A DNA stretch of 64,000 nucleotides. Source: Streptomyces aurantiacus. Lineage in GTDB: Bacteria > Actinomycetota > Actinomycetes > Streptomycetales > Streptomycetaceae. A model generated the notes under the pieces. It was not told the origin of the DNA, searched no databases, and saw nothing but the letters and a program-made list of their open reading frames with translations. This document shows positions 44,163 through 52,326 of this stretch, in pieces. Both the position numbers and the translations under genes were made by a program. The stretch covers positions 1-64,000 of the forward strand of contig NZ_LIPP01000135.1 in NCBI RefSeq assembly GCF_001418335.1. The letters are read 5' to 3'. Position 1 is the first letter of the stretch; each line of letters opens with the position of its first letter.

Positions 44163-44623
44163 CCGCCGCCGACGTGTACCGCACGATCATCGAGGACGTC
44201 GTCGGCCTCGGCGACGTCGAACTGGCCGGCAAACTGTTCGCCGACGACTTCGTCGCGCACCGGACGGGCCTGCACACCTCGTTCGCGCTCCTCGGCGGGC
44301 CGCCGCCCGCCCCGGGAGCCGAACTGCCGGGCAAGCGCAGGTTCCTCCAGGGGCTGAGCCGGATCAAGGCGTCCTTCCCGGACTGGTCCTGCACGATCCA
44401 CCACTGTGTGGCCGATACGGAACTGGTGGCCGGCGCCTTCACCGTGAGCGGGTCGTTCACCGGCAGCGAGCCGTTCCTCGGCCTGCCGCCCAACGGCCGC
44501 CGGTTCGCCTTCGAGGAAGCCGGCATCCTGCGCATCCGTGACGGGCAGGCCGTAGAGGGGTGGTTCGTCGGCGACGAGCTCGCGTTCGTCAACACACTCA
44601 CGGATCTGGGGCTGCACACCTAG
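44159..44623 (+). CDS. SnoaL-like/ester cyclase family protein
   Basis: This 154-residue NTF2-fold protein has FADDFVAHRTGL near the N-terminus, IKASFPDWSCTIHH, and the ending GRRFAFEEAGILRIRDGQAVEGWFVGD. SnoaL-type proteins catalyse cyclisation, hydration or isomerisation, or bind ligands. It ends the rightward operon, starting inside the monooxygenase stop, with GAGGAG upstream. It may process the ring-hydroxylated or cleaved intermediate. Confidence 0.82.
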   Translation: MTAADVYRTIIEDVVGLGDVELAGKLFADDFVAHRTGLHTSFALLGGPPPAPGAELPGKRRFLQGLSRIKASFPDWSCTIHHCVADTELVAGAFTVSGSFTGSEPFLGLPPNGRRFAFEEAGILRIRDGQAVEGWFVGDELAFVNTLTDLGLHT

Positions 44624-44638
44624 ACCGCACGCCTGGGC

Positions 44639-44682
44639 CTCACTGAGACCTCACTGAGACCTCACTTGGACCTCACTTGGAC
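44639..44682 (+). repeat. Four tandem 11-bp repeats
   Basis: CTCACTGAGAC occurs twice (44639-44649 and 44650-44660), followed by two copies of CTCACTTGGAC (44661-44682). The period is exactly 11 bp. It lies between the convergent SnoaL-like and YigZ genes, where no hairpin terminator is visible. Confidence 0.85.
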
Positions 44683-44732
44683 TTGCCGCTCCCGTGTCAG
44701 CTCAGCCGGCCCGTTGTGCGGCCATGTACGGC

Positions 44733-45359
44733 CTACGCGTCCCCGTACGCCTCTCCGCCCAGCTCGAACCCCGCTGTCCCCGCCGTGCTGTCGGCCAGCC
44801 AGCTCCGGAAGGCCGCGACGTCGGCGTCCGGCAGGCCGATCTCGATGGTGACGGCCTCCCCGTAGCGCACGTCGCGTACCGCCCGGCCGGTCGACCGCAG
44901 GTCGTTCTGGACCTTGCCCGCGCGCTGGTGGTCGACGGTCACGGTGGCGAGACGAAAGCGTGTACGCGTGAGCGTGCCGAGGGTGTCCAGGGCCTGCCCC
45001 ACCGCGCCACCGTAGGCCCGGATGAGACCGCCCGCACCGAGTTTGACGCCTCCGTAGTAGCGGGTGACGACGGCGACTACGTACCGCATGTCCCGCCGCA
45101 GCAGCATCTGGAGCATCGGGACGCCTGCGGTGCCGCCAGGTTCGCCGTCGTCACTCGCCCTCTGTACGGAGGCGTCGGCGCCGATGACGTACGCGAAGCA
45201 GTTGTGTGTCGCGTCAGCGTGCTCCTTGCGGACGGCCGCGACGAAGTCCTGGGCCTCGCGCTCGGTGGCCGCCGGCGCCAGCGCGCAGCGGAAACGGGAG
45301 CGGTTGATCTCGGTCTCGTGCACTCCCGCGCGGGCCACGGTGCGGTACTCGTCCTGCAT
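44733..45359 (-). CDS. YigZ/IMPACT-family protein
   Basis: The 208-residue protein has the UPF0029 signature ATHNCFAYVIG, the conserved SDDGEPGGTAGVPML stretch and VTRYYGGVKLGAGGLIRAYG. A C-terminal DUF1949 domain follows. The family is conserved in bacteria and related to eukaryotic IMPACT, with a proposed role in translation or stress. It faces the aromatic operon and marks the return to core genes. The start is ATG 45359. Confidence 0.92.
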   Translation of the reverse strand: MQDEYRTVARAGVHETEINRSRFRCALAPAATEREAQDFVAAVRKEHADATHNCFAYVIGADASVQRASDDGEPGGTAGVPMLQMLLRRDMRYVVAVVTRYYGGVKLGAGGLIRAYGGAVGQALDTLGTLTRTRFRLATVTVDHQRAGKVQNDLRSTGRAVRDVRYGEAVTIEIGLPDADVAAFRSWLADSTAGTAGFELGGEAYGDA

Positions 45360-45398
45360 CGGGCCAGCGTATGCGCGCCGCGCACACTCGGGTGACCA

Positions 45399-45938
45399 TC
45401 ACTTCTTTCCGCGCGGCACGATCATGTCCGTGAGCAGGGCCGTGCCGGGGCCGAGTGATGTCCAGTCGCCGCCGTGCCAGGCGAGGACCGCGATCGCCGA
45501 GGTGGGGAACTTCGAGCGGACGTCGTCCAGCGCGCCGTCGAGGCTGTCCCCGGCCAGCGTGAGGACCAGTTCCGCGAGGCCGGGGTTGTGCCCGATCAGC
45601 AGCAGGGTCTCGGCGTCCGCGGGCGCCTCGCGCACCACTTCGAGCAACTCGGGCACATCGGCCCCGTACAGCCGTGGGTCATGACGTACCGGAGGAGGCG
45701 TGCCCCACTGCGCGGCGGCCAGGTCCCAGGTCTGCCGGGCGCGCACGGCGGTGGAACAGAGTGCGAGATCCGACAGGCAGTCGGCGGCGGCGAGGGCGCG
45801 TCCGGCGGCCGGGGCGTCCCGGCGCCCGCGCGACGCGAGTGGCCGCTCGTGGTCGGCGACGCCGTCGGGCCAGGCCGACTTGGCGTGCCGCAGCACGACG
45901 AGGCGGCGCAGCGGGCCCGCTCCGGTGCGCGCGATCAC
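45399..45938 (-). CDS. SixA-like histidine phosphatase
   Basis: The product is a histidine phosphatase superfamily protein of 179 residues. The RHG-type motif is LVVLRHAKSAWPDG with RHAK, as in SixA, and the second catalytic His is in LLLIGHNPGLAEL. SixA proteins dephosphorylate phosphohistidine on signalling or PTS proteins. The GTG start overlaps the upstream stop as GTGA, so expression is coupled to the degenerate CysRS-like protein. Confidence 0.88.
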   Translation of the reverse strand: MIARTGAGPLRRLVVLRHAKSAWPDGVADHERPLASRGRRDAPAAGRALAAADCLSDLALCSTAVRARQTWDLAAAQWGTPPPVRHDPRLYGADVPELLEVVREAPADAETLLLIGHNPGLAELVLTLAGDSLDGALDDVRSKFPTSAIAVLAWHGGDWTSLGPGTALLTDMIVPRGKK

Positions 45939-46729
45939 GCCGGGGCCCCGCGGCCGATGTCCCGGGTGAGCTCAAGACCGAGGAGCCGGTCCGCGTAGGC
46001 GTACGTCTCGAAGCGGGCCCCGTCCGGAACGGTCCCCGACGTCTCCACCTTCCGCAGCACGGCCAGTACGGCGGGCACGTCCAGGTCGTCCTCCCAGGCG
46101 GCGCGCAGCTGTTCCCGTACGGGGTCGGGGATGGGCCCGGATGGCCGGGTGGCCCAGGTGGCGACGGCGCCGCGCCAGCGCCTCAACTGGTCCTCGGCCT
46201 CCGCGAGGTCGGCCGCGCCGAGCCGCAGGGCCTCACCGCGGGGGCGGGCGAGCAGGGCGAGGCGCAGGGCCGAGGCGCGCTCGACGTCCTGCGCGACCTC
46301 CGCCACGCCGCTCTCGACTGCGGCCGGGGCGACCTCGATACGCGGGCCGACCGGCGCGGCACCGGCCGCTGTTTCGCCGGCTGTCGCCGGTTCGTCCCTT
46401 GCCGTCATCATCTCGTCGGCGGGGCCGCGTACGTGCAGCACCTGGGACTCGCCCAGGCCGGGGCTGCTGTCCCGTTCGTCCTCGAACGGCCGGATGCCGA
46501 GCGTCGCGGCCCGGGCCCGGAGCTCCGCACGTCCCTCCGTGCCGGTCAGGACGGTCCACACGGGTGTTCCGCCGATCTCCAGGGCCCGTACGAGGACATC
46601 GGCGATCAGGAGCACGCGCAGCCCGGCGGTGTCGGGGCGCGGCACATGGGCCTCGACGCGGGTCAGGCCACGGCGGGCGGGGGCGGCGGTGACGGAGTCG
46701 CCGGTTCGGGCGTCGGTGATACGCAGCAC
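45935..46729 (-). CDS. Degenerate cysteinyl-tRNA synthetase-like protein
   Basis: The 264-residue product retains parts of a CysRS fold. The N-terminal RGLTRVEAHVPRP and RVLLIADVLVRALEIGG align by eye with the CysRS region after the active-site cysteine, and the C-terminal DDLDVPAVLAVLRKV and YAYADRLLGLELTRDIG resemble the CysRS helical domain. HIGH, KMSKS and the zinc cysteines are missing, as is the middle of the catalytic domain, so it cannot aminoacylate. It is coupled to the SixA-like phosphatase. Its role is unknown. Confidence 0.65.
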   Translation of the reverse strand: MLRITDARTGDSVTAAPARRGLTRVEAHVPRPDTAGLRVLLIADVLVRALEIGGTPVWTVLTGTEGRAELRARAATLGIRPFEDERDSSPGLGESQVLHVRGPADEMMTARDEPATAGETAAGAAPVGPRIEVAPAAVESGVAEVAQDVERASALRLALLARPRGEALRLGAADLAEAEDQLRRWRGAVATWATRPSGPIPDPVREQLRAAWEDDLDVPAVLAVLRKVETSGTVPDGARFETYAYADRLLGLELTRDIGRGAPA

Positions 46730-46799
46730 GGGGTGAGCGTAGGCGTGCGAACGGCCGCGCGCAGGGATGCCGCCATGATTGCGGACATGTGTGTGCCGA

Positions 46800-47720
46800 T
46801 CACCGGGGCGCGGGCGGGCTCACGGTGCCCAGGAACCGCACGTGCGGCCGGCCGTCGGAGCCGTCGCGGGTGACGGCGGCCCGCACTCCGTACACCTCGG
46901 CGATGAGTTCCTCGGTGAGCACGTCGCCCGGGGTTCCGCGAGCCACCACGCGTCCTTCGCGCAGGACGACGAGCCGGTCGCAGTACATCGCCGCGAGGTT
47001 CAGGTCGTGCAGGGCGACGACGCTGGTGACCGGGAGCGAGGTGACAAGGGCCAGCAGGTCGAGCTGGTGCTGGACGTCGAGGTGGTTGGTCGGTTCGTCC
47101 AGGAGGAGTTCGCGGGGTTCCTGGGCGAGGGCGCGGGCGATCTGCACGCGTTGGCGTTCGCCGCCGGACAGGGTGTGCCAGGACTGGTGGGCGCGGTCGG
47201 CGAGGCCGGTGCGGGCCAGGGCGTCACGTACCGCCTCCTCGTCGGCGGGGGACGGGGGTGTCCAGGCACGGCGGTGCGGTGTGCGGCCGAGGCGTACGAC
47301 GTCCAGGACGTTCAACTCGACCTGTGTGTCGGTCTGTTGCTCGACCACTGCGATACGGCGGGCGATGTCGCGGCGGCCGAGACCGGCGAGCGGGCGGCCG
47401 TCGAGGGTGATCACGCCCGAGGCCGGGGCGAGGACGCCGGAGAGCAGGCGCAGGAGGGTGGACTTGCCGGAGCCGTTCGGACCGAGGAGGCCGACGGTGG
47501 CGCCGGGGGCGGGGCTGATGCTGACGCCGTCCAGGATGACGCGTCCGTCGGCGGTCCGGCTGACGCGCCGGGCCCGCAGCCCGGCGGCAGGCCCGGCGGC
47601 CGCCACGTTCTCGACGCCCTCGGCACTCCCGATGCCCTCGGCGCCCCCGACACCCTCTGCACTTCCGAAGCCCTCGGTCGTCGTCGCGTCCTCGGTCGTC
47701 ATCGCGTCCTCGGTCGTCAT
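46800..47720 (-). CDS. btuD: Vitamin B12 ABC importer ATPase (BtuD-like)
   Basis: This cytoplasmic ATPase belongs to the FecE/BtuD group: Walker A GPNGSGKST, signature TLSGGERQRV, Walker B ELLLDEPTNHLD. It is 306 residues long because the N-terminus carries three to four copies of MTTEDA and an E/G/S-rich stretch encoded by an 18-bp tandem repeat; two of the repeats supply alternative ATG starts (47720 and 47702). The start ATGA overlaps the permease stop. The riboswitch at the head of the operon assigns the substrate as cobalamin or a related corrinoid. Confidence 0.88.
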   Translation of the reverse strand: MTTEDAMTTEDATTTEGFGSAEGVGGAEGIGSAEGVENVAAAGPAAGLRARRVSRTADGRVILDGVSISPAPGATVGLLGPNGSGKSTLLRLLSGVLAPASGVITLDGRPLAGLGRRDIARRIAVVEQQTDTQVELNVLDVVRLGRTPHRRAWTPPSPADEEAVRDALARTGLADRAHQSWHTLSGGERQRVQIARALAQEPRELLLDEPTNHLDVQHQLDLLALVTSLPVTSVVALHDLNLAAMYCDRLVVLREGRVVARGTPGDVLTEELIAEVYGVRAAVTRDGSDGRPHVRFLGTVSPPAPR

Positions 47721-47732
47721 CGCGTCCTCCGT
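47668..47732 (-). repeat. 18-bp tandem repeat at the btuD start
   Basis: ATGACGACCGAGGACGCG is repeated two to three times with degenerate flanking copies. Each unit offers an in-frame ATG and encodes MTTEDA. Confidence 0.85.
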
Positions 47733-48733
47733 GTCCGGTACAGCACCAGCACGAACACCGGTACGCCGATGAGCGAGGTCACCACTCCCACGGGCACCTC
47801 CTGGGGATCGAGGACGGTACGGGCCAGGGTGTCCACCCACACCAGGAACACCGCCCCGGCGAGGGCGGCGACCGGCAGCAGCCGGGCGTGGCCGGAGCCC
47901 ACCAGCGCGCGGGCGGCGTGCGGCAGGACGAGGCCGACGAAGCCGATGGCGCCCGTCGAGCTGACGAGCGCGGCCGTCAGGAGTGCCGTCGCGCACAGCA
48001 GCACGAGCCGGGTGCGGGCCACGGACACCCCGAGGTTCGCGGCGGCGTCCTGGCCGAAGGCGAACGCGTCCAGCGTGCGCGCGTACGCCAGGCAGACCGC
48101 CAGCGTGACCACCAGTACCGCGAAGCAGACCCAGACGTCGGTCCAGCCGACCCCGCTCAGGGAACCGAGCAGCCAGAACAGGACGCCGCGGGTGGTCTCG
48201 GCGTCGGCGGCGGTCATCACGACGAAGGAGGTGAGCGCGGAGAAGAGCTGCATCGCGGCGACACCGCTCAGCACCACCCGGTCCGTCGTCCCGCCGAGGA
48301 TGTGACTGAGCAGCAGCACGAGCCCGAACGAGAGCAGTGCGCCGAGGAACGCGCCCGCGGAGACCGACACCAGGCCGCCGCCGGCCCCGAGGACGACCAC
48401 GACGACCGCGCCGGTCGAAGCGCCCGAGGACACCCCGAGGACGAACGGGTCGGCGAGCGGGTTGCGCAGCAGGGACTGCATCACCGCGCCGCACACGGCG
48501 AGTCCGGCCCCGCAGACGGCGGCCAGGAGGGTGCGCGGCAGTCGCAGCTGCCAGACGATCCCGTCCCGGATGGGGCTCAGCTCCGTGCTCCCCCAGCCGA
48601 GATGGGACGCGACCACGGACCAGACGTCACCGACACCGATGTCCGCGGGACCGATGGTGATCGCGACGGCGACGGACGCGACGAGCAGTGCCGCACCGGC
48701 CGCGCAGAGCAGTCCCACGCGCGGACGGGTCAC
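47717..48733 (-). CDS. btuC: Vitamin B12 ABC importer permease (BtuC/FecCD family)
   Basis: This 338-residue permease has about ten membrane segments and family signatures such as QLRLPRTLLAAVCGAGLAV, the LLRNPLADPFVLGVSSGAS loop and GAIGFVGLVLPHAARALVG. It forms the translocation channel with BtuD. The GTG start at 48733 overlaps the stop of the binding-protein gene (GTGA), and its own stop overlaps the ATPase start. Confidence 0.92.
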   Translation of the reverse strand: MTRPRVGLLCAAGAALLVASVAVAITIGPADIGVGDVWSVVASHLGWGSTELSPIRDGIVWQLRLPRTLLAAVCGAGLAVCGAVMQSLLRNPLADPFVLGVSSGASTGAVVVVVLGAGGGLVSVSAGAFLGALLSFGLVLLLSHILGGTTDRVVLSGVAAMQLFSALTSFVVMTAADAETTRGVLFWLLGSLSGVGWTDVWVCFAVLVVTLAVCLAYARTLDAFAFGQDAAANLGVSVARTRLVLLCATALLTAALVSSTGAIGFVGLVLPHAARALVGSGHARLLPVAALAGAVFLVWVDTLARTVLDPQEVPVGVVTSLIGVPVFVLVLYRTRRTR

Positions 48734-49770
48734 CCCGCGAGCCCGAACTCCCGCAGAGCGGCGGCGACTTGTTCGACGCCCTCGACGGTACGGATGGTCG
48801 GGTTCAGCGCCTGCCCGCTGACCAGGACGTACCGCTTCTTCCGCACCGCTGTCATGTTCCTGGTGACCGGGTCGGACTCCAGGAACTCGATCTTCTTCTT
48901 CGCGGACTCGGCGGTCTGCGACTTGCGGGTCAGGTCGCCGATGACCAGGACGTCGGGGTCGCGGTCGGCCACCGTCTCCCAGTTGATCTGGGGCCATTCC
49001 TCGTGGGTGTCGTCGAAGACGTTCTTCGCGCCGAGTTCCCTGGTGATGACGCCGGGGGCGCCGCAGCAGCCGGCCATGTAGGGCGACTGCGCGTTGGCGA
49101 ACCAGTAGAGGAGGGAGACGTCCGAGGCGTCGATACCGGACGTGGCCTTCTTCATGCGCTGCTTGAGCTCGGAGACGAGCTTGTCGCCCCGCTCCGGGAC
49201 GCCGAACACCTCGGACAGATCACGAATCTCGCCGTAGACGGCGTCGATGCCGAGCGGTTTCTGCCGCGCGCCGTCGCCGTCTCCGGTGTTGTCCTTGCCC
49301 GCGCAGTCGGAGGGCGACACGTACGCGGGCACGCCGAGCTTCTCGAACTGCTCCCGGGTGGCGACGCCTCCCTTGCCGAGCGTGGACTCGAACGACGCGG
49401 CGACGAAGTCGGGGTCGGCGTCCAGGACCCGCTCGAAGGAGGGGTTGCTGTCGGCGATCCGGCGCACCTTCGCGTTGGCCTTCTCCAGACCCTTCATCAC
49501 CGGGTCGGTCCAGGTGGCGGTGCCGGCCATGCGGTCGGCGAGACCCAGCGAGAGCATGATCTCGGTGGTGCCCTGGTTCAGGGAGACGGCCCGCCGGGGC
49601 GGGGCCTTTACGCGGACGGTGTGGCCGCAGTCGTCCAGGGTGACGGCGGTCGCGGAGTCCGCGCCGCGCGAGCCGGGAGAGCCCGGCGAGTCGGCCGCGC
49701 CGCAGCCGGTCAGCAGGACGAGCCCGGAAACGAACAGGGCGGCAGGGCGGGCGGGGCGTGCGATGGGCAC
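48730..49770 (-). CDS. btuF: Cobalamin-binding lipoprotein (BtuF-like)
   Basis: This extracellular substrate-binding lipoprotein has the lipobox LLTGCG after a short hydrophobic signal, so Cys is acylated. The mature part is a two-lobed BtuF/FepB-type fold (PRRAVSLNQGTTEIMLSLGL, DPDFVAASFESTLG, DPDVLVIGDLTR). GTG 49770 with GAGGAA upstream is preferred over an earlier start at 49845, which lies beside the riboswitch. It is the first gene of the importer operon. Confidence 0.9.
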   Translation of the reverse strand: MPIARPARPAALFVSGLVLLTGCGAADSPGSPGSRGADSATAVTLDDCGHTVRVKAPPRRAVSLNQGTTEIMLSLGLADRMAGTATWTDPVMKGLEKANAKVRRIADSNPSFERVLDADPDFVAASFESTLGKGGVATREQFEKLGVPAYVSPSDCAGKDNTGDGDGARQKPLGIDAVYGEIRDLSEVFGVPERGDKLVSELKQRMKKATSGIDASDVSLLYWFANAQSPYMAGCCGAPGVITRELGAKNVFDDTHEEWPQINWETVADRDPDVLVIGDLTRKSQTAESAKKKIEFLESDPVTRNMTAVRKKRYVLVSGQALNPTIRTVEGVEQVAAALREFGLAG

Positions 49771-49844
49771 GGGAATTTCCTCAGGCGTCGAGGGCTCGAA
49801 CGCGGAGCCCGGTCGTACGGTGCTCCCCCGCCGTCTCGGGACCA

Positions 49845-50015
49845 CGGAGGCCGCCAGCAGGTCTTCGGACTCGGGTTCACCCGGACGAGGCGCCTTCCCG
49901 GACCGTCATTCCGGTCCAGTGGCCGATGCCCCGCCCGTCACCCTCACCGCTGCGCGTCAGCTCCGGATTTCCACCGGATTCCCTGACCCACGTACATGGG
50001 TTCGACTGGCTCCGG
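49845..50015 (-). ncRNA. Cobalamin riboswitch
   Basis: On the reverse strand the B12 box AGTCCGAAGACCTGC (49871-49857) follows the core segments CCGGTGGAAATCCGGAGC and GACGCGCAGCGGT. The element ends about 75 nt before btuF and would lower expression of the importer when cobalamin is abundant. Confidence 0.92.
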
Positions 50016-50146
50016 CAAGCTATCACGGTGGGTTTCGCGGCGAAGCGGGCGGTGCGCGGGCTCCCGCCCGGGGGCTCGGGAATCACCGCGCCGTGCCCGC
50101 TGTTGTCCGGCGCAGCAGGTACACCCGCGTTTCCAGGAGGCACACC

Positions 50147-50554
50147 GTGTACGGCGACCCGGCAACGGTCCGCAAGATCCTCACCGAGCTCGGCGACACC
50201 TGGGCCGTCGTCGGCCTGTCGTCGAACGAACGCCGTCCCGCGTACGGCGTCGCGGCGGTGCTCCAGCGCTACGGCAAGCGCGTGGTCCCGGTCCACCCGA
50301 AGGCGGAGACGGTCCACGGGGAGAAGGGATACGCCTCCCTGGAGGACATCCCCTTCGAGGTCGACGTCGTCGACGTGTTCGTCAACAGCGACCTCGCCGG
50401 CTCCGTGGCCGACGAGGCCGTCTCCATCGGCGCCAAGGCGGTCTGGTACCAGCTCGGCGTGATCGACGAGGCCGCCTACGAGCGCACCCGCGCGGCAGGG
50501 CTCGACATGGTCATGGACCGCTGCCCGGCGATCGAGATTCCCCGCCTGGGCTGA
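50147..50554 (+). CDS. CoA-binding domain protein
   Basis: This 135-residue Rossmann protein of the CoA_binding_2 family has WAVVGLSSNERRPAYGVA with the nucleotide loop, VVPVHPKAETVHGEKGY, and the conserved C-terminal VMDRCPAIEIPRL. The domain is related to succinyl-CoA synthetase alpha subunits but stands alone; it may bind CoA or an acyl-CoA. GTG 50147 has AGGAGG 6 nt upstream. It is divergent from the cobalamin riboswitch operon. Confidence 0.9.
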   Translation: MYGDPATVRKILTELGDTWAVVGLSSNERRPAYGVAAVLQRYGKRVVPVHPKAETVHGEKGYASLEDIPFEVDVVDVFVNSDLAGSVADEAVSIGAKAVWYQLGVIDEAAYERTRAAGLDMVMDRCPAIEIPRLG

Positions 50555-50617
50555 TCCGCCTGGGTTGATCCGGCGGGCGGGGACGGCGGACGCCGGGCCC
50601 CATCCGCCGGCGGAGCC

Positions 50618-51415
50618 CTATCGCTGCGGCTTCGACGTCACCGTGAACTGCGCGCCGTCGGGATCGCGCAGCACCGCCTCCGTGGCGGACGCCCCGTCGC
50701 GGACCGTGCCCCCGTGGTCCAGCGCGGCGCGCATGCAGGCGTCGACGTCGGCGACCGAGAAGTGGACCTGCCAGTGGGGCCGGATCGTGGGGTCGGGGGC
50801 GGCCTCCACCGCGCCGGAGTGGATACGGGCCACCACGTCGCCCTCACTGCGCAGCACCACCTCGTCGCCGTCGTAGTGCACCTCGCAGCAGCCGGGCCGG
50901 GAGGTCGCCCACTCCAGCACCTCGCCGTAGAACATGGCGGCGTCGAAGGCGTTGCGCGTGTGCAGCCGCAGGAAGGCGGGGGCGGCCCGGCGCCAGGTCT
51001 CCCAGCCGGCGACGAGCTGGCCCTCCCAGATACCGAAGACGGCTCCGTCGCGGTCCGCCAGCAGGGCCGCCCGGCCCGGCGAGAAGCCGATGGGCCCGAC
51101 CGCTGTCGTGCCGCCGCGCTCCTGGCCCCGGGCGACCGCCTCGTCCGCGTTGTCCACCGCGAAGTAGGGGGTCCAGGCGACGGCCATCTGCCACGTCGAG
51201 GCCACGGCCGCGACCCCCGCGACGGGCACCCCGTCCGCGTAGGCGATACGGAACCGGTCCATCAGCGCGGTCGTCCGGAACCGCCAGCCCAGCACCGCCC
51301 GGTAGAAGTCCTCCGCGGCCCCCTGGTCGCGCGCCGTGAGGCTGACCCAGCACGGGGCGCCCGCCACCGAGTGACTGGAGACGACGTCGCTTCGGACAGT
51401 TGCGTCGCGGTTCAT
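50618..51415 (-). CDS. Two-domain VOC (glyoxalase/bleomycin-resistance fold) protein
   Basis: The 265-residue protein has two VOC modules. The first begins PCWVSLTARDQGAAEDFYRA and the second FLRLHTRNAFDAAMFYGEVL. The ending VLRDPDGAQFTV is typical. Such tandem VOC proteins bind metals and hydrophobic ligands and include antibiotic-binding resistance proteins. ATG 51415 is chosen, although the frame is open to 51709. No ligand can be assigned. Confidence 0.85.
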   Translation of the reverse strand: MNRDATVRSDVVSSHSVAGAPCWVSLTARDQGAAEDFYRAVLGWRFRTTALMDRFRIAYADGVPVAGVAAVASTWQMAVAWTPYFAVDNADEAVARGQERGGTTAVGPIGFSPGRAALLADRDGAVFGIWEGQLVAGWETWRRAAPAFLRLHTRNAFDAAMFYGEVLEWATSRPGCCEVHYDGDEVVLRSEGDVVARIHSGAVEAAPDPTIRPHWQVHFSVADVDACMRAALDHGGTVRDGASATEAVLRDPDGAQFTVTSKPQR

Positions 51416-51725
51416 GGCAGTACCGTTCCTGAATCGTGCCGAGGGGTTCGGGCGGACGCCCGGCGCCGGCGAACGCGCTCGCCGGGCCGTGATTCCGCCT
51501 TCCTCAGCATCCCCCGCTCGCGCCTCCCTCGCCCGGAGACAGGCTGGGGCTTCGCGTCCCGAGTACCCGGAAGGCACACCCGAAACAGCCGCAGGACCGG
51601 GGCGCCCGACCGAGCGCGGGCCCGTCGCCCAGCCGGTGAACGGCGAACAGATCACCCGGCGCCGTTGCATACGTGTGTTGACAGGGCCCGCGAACCGCAA
51701 CCGACCCATGCCGGCACCGTGGTGG
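51416..51725. other. 310-bp intergenic region upstream of the VOC gene
   Basis: This gap carries the leftward VOC promoter region. A plus-strand TTGACA at 51678 has no matching -10. No convincing short ORF, terminator or operator was seen. Confidence 0.5.
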
Positions 51726-52283
51726 TCAGGCGGTTCCGAGCCCTTCCAGCACCACGACGTTCGGCAGCTCCGCGAAGGCCTTCCCGGGCATGAGCAGCTT
51801 TCCGCGCCGCCGGCCGCTGCCCACCAGCACGTACGGCAGGTCGACGACGGCCGAGTCCACCAGCACCGGCCAGTCGGCGGGCAGCCCGAGCGGTGTGATG
51901 CCGCCGTACTCCATGCCGGTCTCGCCGGTCGCCGTGTCCATCGACGCGAACGACGCCTTGCGCGCGCCCAGTTGACGCCGGACCACGCCGTTCACGTCGA
52001 CCCGGGTGGCGGACGGCACGACGCACGCGGCGAGCGTGGTCTCCCCGCCGCGCTTGCCCGCGACGACCACGCAGTTCGCGGACCGGTCGAGGAGTTCGGG
52101 GCCGTAGTGTTCGAGGAAGGTGGCGGTGTCGGCCCACTCCGGCTCGGTGTCCACGTACACGATCTGCTCGGCGGGGACGCTGCCGCGCCATGCGCGTACG
52201 GCGTCGGCGACCGGGCCGGTGAGCACGTCGAGGCGTTCGGTGGCGGGCGTGGCGTCGTCGAAGTGTCCGATGGGTGCGCGCAT
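51726..52283 (-). CDS. YbaK/aminoacyl-tRNA deacylase-like protein
   Basis: This 185-residue member of the YbaK/ProRS editing-domain family deacylates mischarged tRNAs or free aminoacyl analogues. Family features include CVVVAGKRGGETTLAACVVPS with the catalytic lysine region, VDVNGVVRRQLGARK and EYGGITPLGLP. The product is cytoplasmic. It is 43 bp downstream of the XRE-cupin gene on the same strand, so a two-gene transcript is likely. Confidence 0.9.
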   Translation of the reverse strand: MRAPIGHFDDATPATERLDVLTGPVADAVRAWRGSVPAEQIVYVDTEPEWADTATFLEHYGPELLDRSANCVVVAGKRGGETTLAACVVPSATRVDVNGVVRRQLGARKASFASMDTATGETGMEYGGITPLGLPADWPVLVDSAVVDLPYVLVGSGRRRGKLLMPGKAFAELPNVVVLEGLGTA

Positions 52284-52326
52284 GACCGCACGCTAACAGC
52301 CGTGCGAACGTCTCCCGCCGGGAGGT

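Noticed and set aside
42635-44682. Short tandem repeats as CRISPR arrays
   Set aside because: Units are contiguous without spacers and only 8 or 11 bp long.
51678-51700. TTGACA as a forward promoter
   Set aside because: No -10 at suitable spacing and it would read antisense to the neighbouring gene.
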